From Branchiostoma floridae (lineage: Eukaryota; Chordata; Leptocardii; Amphioxiformes; Branchiostomatidae): a stretch of DNA of 64,000 bases. The notes beneath the pieces were generated by a model that was given only the letters and a program-made list of their open reading frames with translations, was not told where the DNA came from and did not search any database. The stretch is taken from positions 21,152,187-21,216,186 of the forward strand of contig NC_049987.1 of NCBI RefSeq assembly GCF_000003815.2, given 5' to 3'. Positions 26,401-41,400 of the stretch are shown in pieces. The position numbers and the translations under genes are program-made. Position 1 is the first letter of the stretch. Each line of letters opens with the position of its first letter.

Positions 26401-29400
26401 CGGCGCCTTGCCATACTGTCCAGCTTGCAGGGGTATCTGCAACCTTGGCCTGTGGGCAGGATATATCATGGTTACTGTCTTCAGGAAGTTATAATCACAG
26501 TATTTCTGACAATTGATTGCATCAAGGTCAGATTTAGCGAGTTTCAGTACTTCTGAATACAAAGATATGACATTGTAACTTTAACCTGCTTACTTGCAAC
26601 TGTCATCCTAACTCTATGTTTGCAATTTCATGTTAACCTTTGTACTAACAAAAGTTGCAAAACAAGATTTTTTTGGCTTGAATGTTCCGCTTAGTATCAA
26701 TGGTCATAGTCTTTCAGAAGGTAACAATGATAACAGTAGAAAGGTTTTTATTCAACTCATATAAAACGTTCCTTTTGGCACCAATAAAATTATAATATTA
26801 AGTCTTGTGAATTCAGAGAGCTAACAATGAATGATTAGAGCAGATGATGATGCTTCGAAGAAAACAGGCGCCACATTGTTTGGTTGTTTGTAATGTTTTA
26901 AGATTGATCCGCGGCACTTAAATCAGTATTAAAAGGAATATAATAAGTCATTTAAATGCAAACACATCACTCACATTAAGGTTCAGCTTCCTGACATTCG
27001 AGCCTATCATGTAGGTAGGCAGTGTGAAAGGGATCTCTCCATACTTGTTGGATGTGTAGTTGTGGGCAAATCTTTGATGATTTTTATTGTTATAGGCCTC
27101 AATTGTCACCTTCACACCAGCCAGAGGGTTGTCCAGAATGTCTGTTACGTGGAGCTGTAGGTAGACAATTTAATATTTTTCAAAGTTACGACTGAAGGTC
27201 AATATGATTGTGAAGTTGAATGTATGAAAGCTCTTCTACTTTGGTAACTGATAAGAATAGTAGAAGTACCTGACTGCATGATATGTTGTTCGATAAACCG
27301 GCATTATTCGTTAACCTTCTTTTGCTACTTCATTAGCCACATTTAAGCCAGAACACTTCTGTATTGCCTGTATCTAAGTAGCCATGGGCTTTCATCTATA
27401 TTGAATATCTCATATCAAGTACATGGCATAATCACAGGATAATTGTGTGCAGTACCTTGCCATGATATGGTAAGCCTGGCTTGAACACTTCAGGACTATT
27501 AAAGTGCAACTTATACTTCCGCTTGGAAGTCTTGGTGTCATGGGTTCCATTCAATGCGACACCTGTGAAGTAAGGAAGTTAAATGATAATGAATTTATAT
27601 ATAAAGGGTATACAATATGCCCACCGGCTATATATATATATACTTTCATCTTGGACCTTCACTCTAATGATGTAATGGTCATACTAACAAATGCTGTTCC
27701 CCATATCAGTATCCAAACTGCACTAAAAAAACTTTGAAAGTTTCTGTCAAAATGGAATCAACTTTAATAACCTTGCTTGTCACCCACCTGTGCCATCCTC
27801 TGTGATTTCAGCGTTCACAAGCAATGACCCAAACAATGTAGGAAAATCCGCGCCTGGGGTGTAGTTAAGTCCAACCAGGCTGGATTCAATTTCGATGTTG
27901 ACGCAGCCATTTTCGCCAGTCTATATATGAAGAATATTCCAGGACATGAACACACACACATAACAAAATACTACAATTATGAAAACCAGTTAAATCGTGT
28001 GGCGTAGCAGCAGTGTTCGGCTCAGAACCCAGAGGTCCCGGGTTCAAATCCTGTCATGTCACCAATCTTGTGCCCTTAGGAGAGGCACTTTGCACGACCT
28101 TTCTCACTCCACCCAGGTGTAAACATGTGTACCTGACTTCGTATGTGGAGGTTAAATGTGGTGGAAGGAGTAGGTTGGGCTTCACCTTCCAACACATAAC
28201 GTTATACTATGCCCATTGCGCTTTTAGCCTCAAACGGCTATGGGAGTTTACCTTTACCATCTGCCTGTCCTTTGTGCGTTACACTGTAAGTTGTGGCACT
28301 TTTAAAATGTGTTACTAAATTGAGTTAAACGTAGTCTGTCTTAAAACAAATGATGATAAAAGATGATCAATGTTGAAGTTGAAACAAGTCAATATTGTAC
28401 CTTGCCAATCCAGTTGTGGCAATTTATTATAAACCTCGGTTGAGTAGTCCAATACCAATCGACCGCTTCTAAACAGAACTCCGCCTTCACCTCTCCCAGC
28501 ACAGGCTTGCCATAGGTGTACCTGTGGGCAAATCACAAGTTGACAAATGCATAGTTTCTCAGGCAGTACAGCTTTCATGCCGTGACCAGGCACCGACTGC
28601 GAGCCTGGGACTTGTCTGTATGAAAATGGACATTAAGTCTCCCACATGGAAGGTGGGGAGTGGGCGCGAGCCCAGCCTTGGGAGTTTTTTTTTATTTGTT
28701 GCTTGGGACATGTTTTTTTCTGATCGACGGTGGTGTTGTTCCTGGAGGAGGCGGTTGTCTGATAGTGAGAGTTGCTCACCACTGAATTGGTCGCGTTGGT
28801 AAATATATTCTCTCGAAGTTAGTCCGTCGGACCGGGCCTTTGTGTTGAGGCAAGCCGTGACAACGTCTAGTTGGTCGGATGAGATTGGTTGACCGAGAGG
28901 GTCGCATTTCTTTCAATTGCTGACGCTCTGGCTTAAGCTGAAGGATTATCATTAAACATTGAGATGAACCAGCCTCCCCTTTTTAGAACTAAGTTCTGTT
29001 ATTGCATCTAAGCATAAGAAAGTTGATGATTTCTGAAAAAGAGTTAAATGTTTATTGAGAACATTACATGTCGCAATTTCTAATGTCCAATCAGATCTAT
29101 GGAAAAATCACCGATTCTTTCATTTGATAGATAAAGTGTCGCGGGAAGACATCCTGGACATAGGCCATCTTATGAATGACATCGCGCCTGTATCATATAT
29201 CAGTCGACTATGTAAGATATTAATTCTTTAAACAATTCCACTCACTTTCCACAGATGATAGTTGGAATCACATCCATGTCCACAGGGATCCATGGGGGTG
29301 GAGTGATTTCGACCTCAAACTTTGGCAACACTGGAAGATTTCAATTACGCTTTTAATGCACTGCACAATGGATGTCAGTCTTTTATCTTGGGCGCCAATT

Positions 29401-32400
29401 TAGTAATGATATCAGTGAGGATGTAAAACAACTCTCATAATTCTGCCAGCTACCTAACAGCCGCCACATAAAATGTTTAAACTTTTTGAAGAAGACATAC
29501 TCATGCAGCAGCAGCATCTTCGAGGTACATCTACGCACACTTCAGATATCCAGGTGTTCAATATGAAAGACCTCCATGACACCATGTTTTAGATATGTGG
29601 AAGGATATACAGCGGAATTGTGAGAGTGAACATTGTACTGTTCTCACGACATCAATTCTTCTTTCCATCTCACAAGATTAAAGCATCAACGTCTTTGATA
29701 ACATCCAGTTATAGGCTATATATAATTTGTTTCTTCCAGTTACTGTAGCATTTGTACTAATTTTGTATGCCTCATATTCATACCACACTAAGGCCTGACC
29801 TCAGTGTACTCTAAAGGACACTAATCATGAAATGTGACCCAGATAAGCAGATATTGCAGAGTGGTACTTACCAAACTCCTCCACATCAAATGTGGTTTTG
29901 TAGGTGGTACCTGCTATCAGAGCATTGATGGACCACTTGCCCAGCACTGGTTCTTTGGACAGCTGTTGTTCCAGACTTGCAATGCCTGGCCAATATAATG
30001 CGGGGGCAATGAAATTATGAAATGACGTTTTGTAATCTTTGTCTCACAAATCGACTAAAAGACCACCTCTGAAAGCTAGCACCTATTAGAGGTCTGAAAA
30101 AGTACAGTACAAAATTCTAAAAACCTTTAACTAAACCATGACAATGTGCAGTTTTCTAAAGTACCGTGGGTTCACCTTTTGAATCTCTAAAAGGGCTGAA
30201 CCATTTCCAGTGTAGCTGACACTTTTAATGCAGGCAAAAACAGAGAACAAGTTGGCAGCTGACCTGCTTCTGGGGCTGCCCTGATACGTGTATGGGTTCC
30301 GTGACCCAAATCTGGGTGGAACAGTACCTAGTACCTACCCTCCTCAGTTGGTACATCTAGCCACTGATTAATCCTGCTGCCACTGTTATCCTCCATCCAC
30401 ACCATGTCAATCTGCAAGAGTGAAAAGCATTATAACAACATCCATGGTTGAAACGTAATTACATTATTTTCTATGTGGTAAGTCTTTTTTTTACAAAATT
30501 GGGTTAAGTTTTTCAAGAAATACAATCTGATAACTTTGCAACCTCTGCTGCCAGAGCAAGACCAGTGTTATTTCCGACACGAGCACCAATGAGTTAATGT
30601 TAAAGTGCAAAACTATCCTCACAGACATACCATGTGACAAAAGCTGATCTGCTTTTTTTTCTTTTCTTGCCAGTCCAGTGTACCCTATTCCGCAGAAATC
30701 TAAGAAACTCCTTCTGTAACATTAGCTTCATTTAGGGTCGCTACTATCACTGAATCGTACAATCTAGAGTAATACAATATGGCAGAGATGATAAGAGGTT
30801 GTACAAAATTAAACACAAGAATCTAATATTCTGCATCATTAATGCCACGTACGTGTGATGAAAGACAAAATGAGTAACAAGAGTTTGTAGACCTCAGGCC
30901 TGCATGAAATGTATTGGGTGTCTGTAGACCTATTGTGTATTTTTTTTGCCTTTTTGTCTGTGGTTGCGTTGTTGGAGAAGTGAGATTTTTACCGTGTTGG
31001 TTGTGCACCATGCAAAAGTCTGAAATTCCATTTTCGGAATGTGTAAGTTTGGGCATGGATGAACATTACTTATTTTGGATTTCTTAAGCATGTAACCAAC
31101 CACAGTACCTTGAAGTTGTTGAGACGACTTTTCCTACCTTTTTTGTCTCAGATGGCCCTTGTAGTTATTCTGTCACATATGATACATTCAGTACTGATAT
31201 CTTCCTATTTCAATGTACTGACCTTATTCAGCTGCTAAATCTCCTTAGTGTGGCAATGATATTCATTAAAGATTTATTTCTGGAGTGCAATAACACTTGA
31301 CACTGGAAGGTTATTTGCATAATTTGACCAATTATATTTTTACAGTAGTTCCATAGACAATATGAATAGTGGTAGCCCCCATCCAGCAACAACAGTTAGT
31401 CCCCAGGGTGGTATGATATCTTTATTCAATCCATCCAACTAAAACCTAAATTTCTTGAAGTACCTAAGCCAAATTTAAAAGCAAAATTTACTATTTGAAA
31501 TGTCCTTGTCATTCCCATTCATAGATGGCAAGCTGCTGGCAACTTTAAAAAGTTTCAGAAAGCTGTTGTAGTCAGAGTGAACACCCAGCAAACAGCCCCC
31601 AAAATCAATGAGCAGTTGCTTAGAGGGGGAAAAAAATTTCATCATATTTTTGCAGTGACAAAATGCAACAAACAATACCAAATTTAAAACAGAACAAAGC
31701 TTCTACCACTTAACCCTGCCCGTACTATAGATTAGGCAGGCCCAAAAATCAAGCGAACATGACTAGCCCCAAACTACAAATTACCTGCATACAATACTAT
31801 AGTATGTGAAATTGTATAACTTTGCGTTAGACCTTTTGTACCAAACTGACTGCATTTAGCCCCAACGGGGCATGAATATGCAATAAACTTCATTGTCATT
31901 GTCATTGTCATTGTCATTGTCAATACGGAAATGGCAGCCCCAATGCAACAAGAAACACAGGAAGATAATATACATACCGTTCTCTTACACTCAAGCTCTA
32001 TACATTTCTCCTCCACTTTAGAAAGTTGTATCTTCTTCTGATTGCCAAACAGGGTAAAGGAACTTGTACCAGAACTTTAAACTCAGTACTACACAGCTCT
32101 CAAAACACCACAAAGTCTAAGAAGCAAACTCAAATTGTACCTAACAGAAACAGATACTAGTACAAACTGAACTGGACTAGAACATCATCTGGCGGAGACA
32201 CTGTTGATACAAAGTAACCTGATACATTGAAGGTAGCAGAAGCCAGTGCAAAAACAGATGACGGTTCTACACATAAGCTTAAAGACCTATCAATCAACCC
32301 AAACCCTGGACCATAATCTGTTTTCTCAACCAAGCAGATGTTAGTGGTCCTGAATCCCAACCAAGAAAAAATCAGCATCAGCCTACAGTGTCAAGTTCAT

Positions 32401-35400
32401 GAACTAGGAAGCCCAAAATCAAACCTGACCACCAGGACACGAGCACAAACCCATGTACCAAATAGCAAGACAATGGCACCTTGCGTTCCGGATATACAGC
32501 GCACACCCCATGCCCGCACAAAAGGTAACCTGGAATGTCAAGTTCAAGCACCAAGGGCGCCAAAATCAAATTTGAGAATCATTCAGCCACCGCCGACACA
32601 TGTGCCAAATATCATTGCGCCCGCACCAACCGTTCAGAAGATATAACTCCGGAAATACCCCTCCCGAACACAAAATTCGACCTGCCGTGTCAAGTTCAAA
32701 CGCGACTAGGCCCAAAGTCAATCCTAGGCAACAGGCAACAACTCCCCACCCATGCAGCAAAAATCGTCGCAATGGCGCGTATCGTTCCGGGCACACAGCG
32801 CCAAAAGTGCCCAAAAAACACAAAAGAGGCCATCTTCAATGTCAAGGTCAAGCACCAGGAGGCCGAAAATCACACCTGAGTGTCAGGCTACCACCCCCAA
32901 CCCACGTACCAAAAATCCGTTCTCGAGATACAGCGCCCTACATCCCCAGCTACAAAAAATTCCCACGCCCATGAAAACCATACCTGCATACATGCAGGTA
33001 ATAACACTTACATTCTCAGTAGAAGGCCTTAGGTCCAACTGCAAAGTTAGAATATGCATCTGAACTGGAAAAAGGGAAAAAGAGATTTCAGAGAAGTTTA
33101 TGCTTAGTCATTTATAGTAATCATTGCAGATTGAAGCCACGACTTGATATTCCTACATACCCTGTTTTTTTAAACAACGGATATAGGTTACCCCGCAGAT
33201 AAAGGTATCTGTGTCTGTATCAATATAGCCAGTAAAGTAGCGTTACCCTTCTGCCCAGGTTTGTAGATAGGTTTGTCTGTAGAGATGAAGGTATGCGTGG
33301 CCTCCTGGACAATTCGGAGATGCTTCTCATCTTTGAAGTCGTACGATGACCCATTTCCGTGTACTGACAGCTTTGCTTCCTTGTAAATGGAGAAGACAAG
33401 AGGGACCTGGAGAAGATAAAGTTTTCCCCTTTGAGATAAATAGATTTATTTGCTGATCGTAGGCCACAAATTATGAAAGAATGACATTTATGTATAGAAT
33501 TACATTTATAGGTGGGACGTTTGACTTAAAAAGTGATTTATAAAACATCCTCATGCAATCACATTTGCATAATTCGTATCTCATTATGCTGACCATAACT
33601 TAAGATATCTACAGACCATTAAAAGAATTATGAACAGTGCATGTCAAGTACACGAGATATGAAAACCGGATGTCCTGCTGCAGTACCACAGATAGCCACA
33701 AGGAGGTAAAAATCAAACTTATTTTTCTGACACCCAGAGAGAGAGAGAGAGAGGTATCATACTAATATCTAACAGAATTCATCAGAACGCATTACATACG
33801 ACGAACTATACAAATTTGCATAAAAAAACATCAAAATCGAGCTCTTATAAAATCTACAATCAGTACCAAAATAGCACAAACCTTGAGCTTGACACATTTG
33901 TCTTGGCCCTGTGTAAGCACGTCAGTTACTGTGGCGGGCTCAACATCATTCCCATCCTCCGATGTCAGTTCAACTGAGACCTTCACATCATCCGTAATGT
34001 TGAACAGTGAGATACACACAGCCGCCTGCGTACCGGACGGCAGAATCTTGGGCGACACCACAAGGTATCTGGGATAAAAGGAAAGCTAGAGTTCCATTAC
34101 GCCATACTTCACCACTCACTCACTCCGGCGAGCTCGCTCTTCACATAACTAGTTTCCTCCACCCCTCTTTGTCATCCATCGCTGTGGGAAGTTGCTGCAG
34201 GTCCAAACCGCTGTCTTCAGCAAGCTGCTTAATGTACGGCGACTTCCGCGGTCTTCCCCTGTCTCTGTTTCCGTGGTTCGGATTCCACATTAACAGTTTA
34301 TACAGTTTATAAGCTGTTCAAGGTCTGAAACTCTTATCTAAAGCTAAGGGCACAACCCGCCATACGTGCAAATACTTGCTGTCTACGTGCCAAAACGTGG
34401 GCAATCTTTTGGGATCCGTAAGTGGTAAGTACCGCATCTGTACGAACGCGTAGGGAATCCGACGGATTTTGGAGCACGCAGACACGCCGTGAAGGCAAAA
34501 CTGTGTGCCATCGGGCTGCGGATTCGCCCCCTGAACGTGCCAGTACCGGCGACGCGCCTGCCATGTACAGCCTGAACGTTTTGAGAAATACGTGGCGAAC
34601 GTGGCTTCCCAATAAACGTACACACAAATTGCACGGCGGGTTGTGCCCTTAGCTTAAGCAAACAAGGGTATTGTAGTATGTCCACACGAATTATGTAAAT
34701 GGAGCCAATTTGCTTTGTTTATATGTAGTAATGTTCTCCTTTACTTATCTTCATAAAATTAATACCACAAATATGAGATCCCCACTGTTCACCACCATTG
34801 ACAGTCCGACCCGTAAGTCCGTCGGTACGGAAGCCCGTAACGACACATTTTAGGCATCTAAGAGGCATCTCCAAGGATATTCTGGATATCCAGAACGCGC
34901 TCCTTTACTTGCGACGTGTTCTGGATATCCAGAATGTGATTCGAAGTGCATCTGGGATAGAAGTACATCTGCGATACAACAAAGCCCTCGCTCGCTACAT
35001 CCGAGATGCCTTCGAGATATATATACCTCTGGAGGTATATATGGGGTACCCGAAACGAGGATTTTTTTTTATTCTTCTGTCGATTCGACAGGCATTTGTC
35101 GGTGGGTTCGGCACCCTGACCTGCACATGACTTTTTATGATGAAGGAGGGGTGTGCAATTCCTTCTCCATCCTCTCGTCTACTGGAGCACTAAGTTTCGC
35201 AGTGACAGAACTGTATGCCACGTGTGAGACGGCTCCAGCAGATGCAGCTTTGTTGTTCGGAGTATCCGTCTCCTAGGAGGACTTCCGACCAAGGATGTAA
35301 TGGGTTTCTCCTACCCCTGACTCGTGTATAGCGGGTGCGTCCTGCCCGAACATGCCCCTAAGGCCTGTCTCAGTCACAAAGGCCTGCCACTGCCACTAGC

Positions 35401-38400
35401 CGCAGCTAGATACTCATTTACACCTGAGTCAAGTGAGGAAAGTCGTGTATGTAAAGTGCCTTTCCCAAGGGCACAAGATCGGTGGCACAGCGGTGAATCG
35501 AACTCAGGACCTCTTGGGCCTGAGCCGAACGCGCTGCCGATTACGTATACGCCACGCGGTCTCACCGAAACGAGGATTTTGGTCCACCAATATACCTGGC
35601 CTCTGAGATGTCTTGAGGTCTCCGAGATGTCTGTAAGATGCCTCCGAAACGCCTCTGAGATGCCTTCGATATCCCTTTGAGATGCCTCGGAGATGCCAAA
35701 AGATGTGTGGTTAAGCCCCCTTTACAAATCAAGAATTTAGCTCGGCCGAGTTGTTGACGAGCACCAAATGGACATTTTCGGCCGGAGTATGACCGGCGTT
35801 TTGGCGATTATGCGGGCCTCTGCCGATTTTAAGCAGCTCGGCCGGCGTTTGCGGGGCACTTGCAGCTGCGCTTAATTTCAGCGAGGCCTCGGCGGGGAGT
35901 GTTGAGCTCGGAGAGCCCGTCAATGGATTGCCTGTAGCTCGACCGGAGCTTGTCCGAGCAATGGCCAAGACTTGGCCGATACTCGGGCGGCAACCCGACG
36001 GTTTTTTACTCTCTTTTTTTCGGTCGGAGTTTGCGCGAACTCTTCGGCCTCGCGCCAGACTCGTTCGGGCTTCCTGCAATAACCGGACGATATTCCGTCC
36101 GACTTTAAACTAGTTTGGCGTGCTTTGGGCGAACGTTGTGCTGGTGTCGCTGGGAGCTTGGGAGGGCTCCGGCAGAATTTTAACTGTCACCTAATCAATT
36201 TGAACACGTGCCTTTGTTTTAGACTTTCATTTTCAGTAAACAGTTTGTTTCGACATATAAGATAAATAAAGACTACTGTACGAACTTTTCTAAGAAAGCT
36301 GCGTGCCTCTTATAATGTAAGACAATTGGACACCAAGACAGTACTTCCCATCATCTTTTTTTGCTGGTTTGGATGTGTGAGATCATATATTCTTCATGTC
36401 TGGAGGCTTCCAGTCTGAAACTCGGACGGCCTTTGCCGGCCTTCGCTCGAGGTTTGCCCAAGGTTCGCCCGAGGTTCGCCCGATTTCAGCTCTGTCAAAA
36501 TTGTTGTATTATGCTGAATAAGACTGGTCTGTTCACTTTGTGGCTCTTGTAGTAGTTTTTGGATTGGTGTATCACCACATTCCTGTTAATATTATTGTTT
36601 TCAGTGTGCCCGTCCACTCCACTCATGTCCTACATATATCCCGCAACTCAGAAATTAAATTTTACACAAATATTGCCTTTTTACAAGGTTAGTCAGTTCT
36701 GACTTCGTCCATGTTCAAGACATAGTACAATCTCATTAACAAATTATAATCAGTTGTGTTGGACGGACATCGGACGGGCTCCGTTCATTTGTTAAGGGGG
36801 CAGATTTTCAGCGAAAAATACAGCCGATACTCGGGCGATGTTGAAATTTTGGCGAGCTCTGACCGATCTACAAATTCGGCCGGCGTCCGCATGAATTGTA
36901 AAGCCGGCTTTAGACGGGCTTCCGTACCGATAGACTGACGGGTCGGTATCACCTTACCTCTTCCTTATACCCGCCTCACATTATATACGATTTTTGGACG
37001 TACTTCGCGATCGCAGGAAGGTCGGCTGATTTTAAGATCTTAAGATGGTCTTGCGTATTTTTCGCCCAAAACCTGTTCCCCTCACATATGAGCGAGCTTC
37101 GTGCGATCGACGGTGAATAAATCTATGATAATGAACCTCCCATGACCTCTTGCACGCGGACAAGGAACACAAAACGTTCCTCAAAAAAGGCAAGAGATCA
37201 ATAAATGTTGCTTATTTTGTTGTCGGAATCTTTTTAACCAATGAATGAAATGCGCGGGCATAATAGAAATGACACAAGAAAGGAAAGTGTGTCACAAAGC
37301 CAACCTACATACTGCCACAGGGGGCCACAATGTTAGAGTTACCCTCACATTCCCAGAAATTCAATATTTGTAAACAATCGGAAGTCGGGTGAACGTCGCC
37401 CGAACGTCGCCCGACTAACGGGCGTTCGCCATCCGATTTGCGTTCGATGATTAATAACTATGTCTGTGCTCGCCTATCGGTCTTCAATCGTTGGATTGAC
37501 GCAAGACTATTGACCGATACCCTTGCGAGGTACGCACGATTTGCACGCACGATCTGCGACTCTGTAACGAGCTCTGCGATCTCGGAGATCTCCTGCGACT
37601 TGTCGCTTATGTTAAGAACATATTTCGCTGCACCGCGACCGTCATAAGACTCCTGAAAATTGCCGGCGATCCCTAAATATCGCAAGATGATCGTGAGAAC
37701 ACCGGACGTCTTACTCACGAAAATGTCATTTAGAGCTCGTAAACTAGTCTTCCGATCGAATCGCGCCTAATGTGAGGCGGGTATTAGCGCAACTGATTGA
37801 CATGGGATAGCATTAGGGTTTATAGACTGGCGAAATATGTACCGCTTTTGCGATCAGAGCATTGCAAAGTGTCACTAAGATAAGAAGCTGTAGACCAGCC
37901 GACGACCAGCCCACTCTCCAAGCAGAGGTTCGTCTGCCGGCAGATGTTTGGCCGCGGGAGATGACGAAAACGGTATGAAATAGAAAGCCCGATAAAATTC
38001 ATAAAAACACGTCAAAAACAGACGAAGACGAACCTATGCTCGGAGAGTACGAACAGCCGAACCATCGTTCGGCTAAGAGAAAGAAGCGTCGCCGTAGCGG
38101 AGGAATTGTCAACAATTTGACAATTTGTAAACAATTCACTAGATTGTACAATGGTACAAATGGGGTGTGCATGTGTCAAAACCTTTCTATAAACACAACC
38201 GGACGCCCCGTTGTAACTTTTTGTCAAGCTGGCATGGTATTTCTATTTCAGATTCTGTACTTCACTGATTGTTTGTCTTTTTCCAGTTGTTTGTACTTAG
38301 TCTTCGGGAACGAATTCGGAATAAACTTACCAAAAAACATAGTCAGGTTTTACTACTGACTTTTTTGGTGGAATTTGGTGTAATTCTCAATTATTCATGG

Positions 38401-41400
38401 TCATGGAAGTGTCAATTTCAACATCTGGTTGTTTAAGAAAAAAATGTCGGCCAAGTTCTTTCTTGGAACCAAGGAGGTTGAACATTTGCATGTCCCGATT
38501 TGCTTTCAATATGTACTTCTCTACCTTTAATATAATAGCTAGCCACATACCAAATATCATATAAATCCGTCGTTCCTTTTGTTCAGTTATTCTCCTTCGA
38601 AGATTTTGACAAAAGCTCCAATGCAGTTCCAGAGCAAGCTGCTAGGGGCCCAAACATACACCACTCCTTCCTTACGTCACAAGCTATCTGCCTCCAAGAA
38701 ATCAATGCCATAGCATGTCCAAGTCAAAAGATATCTAAAAAAAATCCGCTACAGTACCAATGTCACATACCAGGGGTCCCAAATCGACAATGACCTTTGT
38801 CTTCCCAACACCTACCAAAAAAATTAAGTATCATCGTAATTAATCCAGAGGTTATTGAGTTATGCTGGCTACAAAAATCCGGAAACACAGACAGACACAA
38901 AACTATACGTCCATGGAGAAAAAGGTGACTGACTTTTCAGACCTTCTTCCGGACATATCGTCAAAAATTGCTCTGCCATAAACAGCTTTACGACAAATTT
39001 ACATTGCCCTATATAAAAGAGCCCCTTCGACCACTGTGGTTATGGGTCGTGAGTGAGCGAGTGACATTACCCTAGGTCGGAATGTTTGAGTAAAATACAA
39101 GGAAAACATGTTGGTGCTCAAGTCATGCATGATTAATGCCAGGCAGGGTACAGACGAAAGAGTCAAGTCCAACCAGCGCCATAAACAGGAAGCCAATCTC
39201 AAAACAATGACCGATACATAATTAATGGTCCTCGGAGGGGTCACGTCGAAGCTATTCTCCAAGCAGAGGTCCGGGTCCGGCTTTTTTGTCGGGCTTTCTG
39301 TTTTCTACCCTTTTCTTCGTGTCCACTGGCCAGCGGTGGTGGTCCGACAAAAACGCCTAACAACACGTCAAAAACTGCCGGGGCCTAACCTCTGCTTGTG
39401 GTGTAGTCATGGCGTCGTGCTAGACTTGTTTTCGAGGTAAAGTTTGACTCCGCGGCAAACTGAACAGCCGCACGGTTCACACGGCACTGCTCTGGGGATA
39501 TGCGTGGAATATGTATTGTTATGTCTACATATTTCTACCGTATAAGCCAGGTAAAGACAGGGCATTCTTTGCAAGCTCTGAAAATGGTAGATAATGAACT
39601 TTTACTCATCTGCAGTAAATACAAAAAAAACACTCATTTTGCAGAAAGTGCCAACTGCCTTCAAAGAAGAAGGTCGACGGAGATTGACCGAAAATTTAGG
39701 GTAAGTCCCTATATTAATTCAGTGTTGGAAAGAAAGTTTAGCAATTTCTATAACAGTGTAGTTATAGTTTATAGTTGATTACAAACGATAGTGTTCTGCA
39801 CTCCATCACTTTAATCTTACTTTGGGACTGTAAGTGTAGATACATTAGATAGATACTAATGTAGATACTGTCTACATTAATGATATTGTCGATAATCTTG
39901 TCTCCCAGCCATTTCTTTTTGCTGACGACAGCTCACTTATGCATGTTGTTGATAACGCGAGTTATTCCGCTTCTTGTTTAAATGCTGATTTAGAGAAAAT
40001 ACACAGATAGGCTGTTCAGTGGTTAATGGAACTGAATCCAGCCAAAACAGTTGAAATGTGCTTTTCAACCAGAAGAGCTTATTTAGTACACCCACCTTTG
40101 TTTTTAAACAATTGCATTATTAAGTCTGTTTCTTCTCACAAACACATAGGGGTTACCTTAAACTCTGACATGACTTGGAAATCCCACATCAACAATATAT
40201 TGTCTAACACTTCTAAAAGCTTAGCTACTTTCAAAGGGTTGAAATTTAAACTCCCTCGAAATGTTTTGGAAACATTGTACAAATCATTTATTCCTCCGTG
40301 TTTGGAGTACGGGGATGTCGTTTGGCACAGCTGCACGTGTGAAGAATCACAACTTTTAGAACGAATCCAATACCACTGCTCTCTTATTATAACAGGTGCT
40401 GTTAAAGGATCACCGTACTCCTCAGCTTGCAAAGAACTCGGCTGGGAGACCTTATCGGACAGAAGGCATATTCATAGACTTTTATTGTTCTGCAAAATTA
40501 TTCATGGTTCTACTCGTAACTATTTGTCTGATCTACTTCCTTCAATCATTTCCTCAACATGTTCGTATGACCTTCGCAACAAAATGAACTTAAGATCACT
40601 CGATGCTTCAACAAATCGTTTTGCAAAGTCTTTTGTTCCTTACTCATTAAGTTACTGGAACAAGTTAGACTTGGCAACACGTAGTTACAGCTTCCATAGG
40701 TTTAAAGCGCACTTGTTTAAATCTGTAAAACCTGTCAAATTTAGACATTTTAGTTTTGGTCCCAGATATGCTTGTACTCTCTTGGCACGCCTTCGCATTG
40801 GCACCTGCAGCTTGAATGATAGTCTTTTCACTCGTGGGCTAACTGGTAGTCCAGCCTGTAGCTGCGGGTGCCAATGCGAATCGATTTCTCATTTCCTACT
40901 TCACTGCCCATTACATAATAATCCTCGTCACACTCTCTTCGGCAAACTTTCCAGGATCGTAGGACATCTTTTCGATATTTTCTCTCTTTCTGATGGTGAA
41001 ATCAAACATTTACTACTTTTTGGTACTTCCCTTTGCAACTATTCCACAAACTGTTTAATTATGTCTTCAACCCGGAACTACATTGTGCAAACTGGCCGTT
41101 TCTAACCATGTTTTTTTTGTTCCGTGTCCTACCAAAATTTCCGGGGGGTGGGGGGTACCAGGACTTGCGCTTCTACCAGTCAATACATTAGTATTCCATT
41201 TGTACAGACTTACTGCATCTTGTCAATCATATGTTATTCTTATTTTCCTTTAATAGCGGCACCGATATAAGTTGTCTTAACTTGAGTGGGCCGCTACTTG
41301 TCTGTTATTTTGCCTTTATGTGTTTGTTCAATAAAAAAAAAGTGTAGATAGCCTTCGGGCATGCATGATTTCCATTCGGACAACTAAAACATTACTTATA

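Noticed and set aside
34798..35130. 110-codon frame near 34.8-35.1 kb
   Set aside because: The sequence is a set of CTGGATATCCAG and related palindromic repeats with no protein motif.
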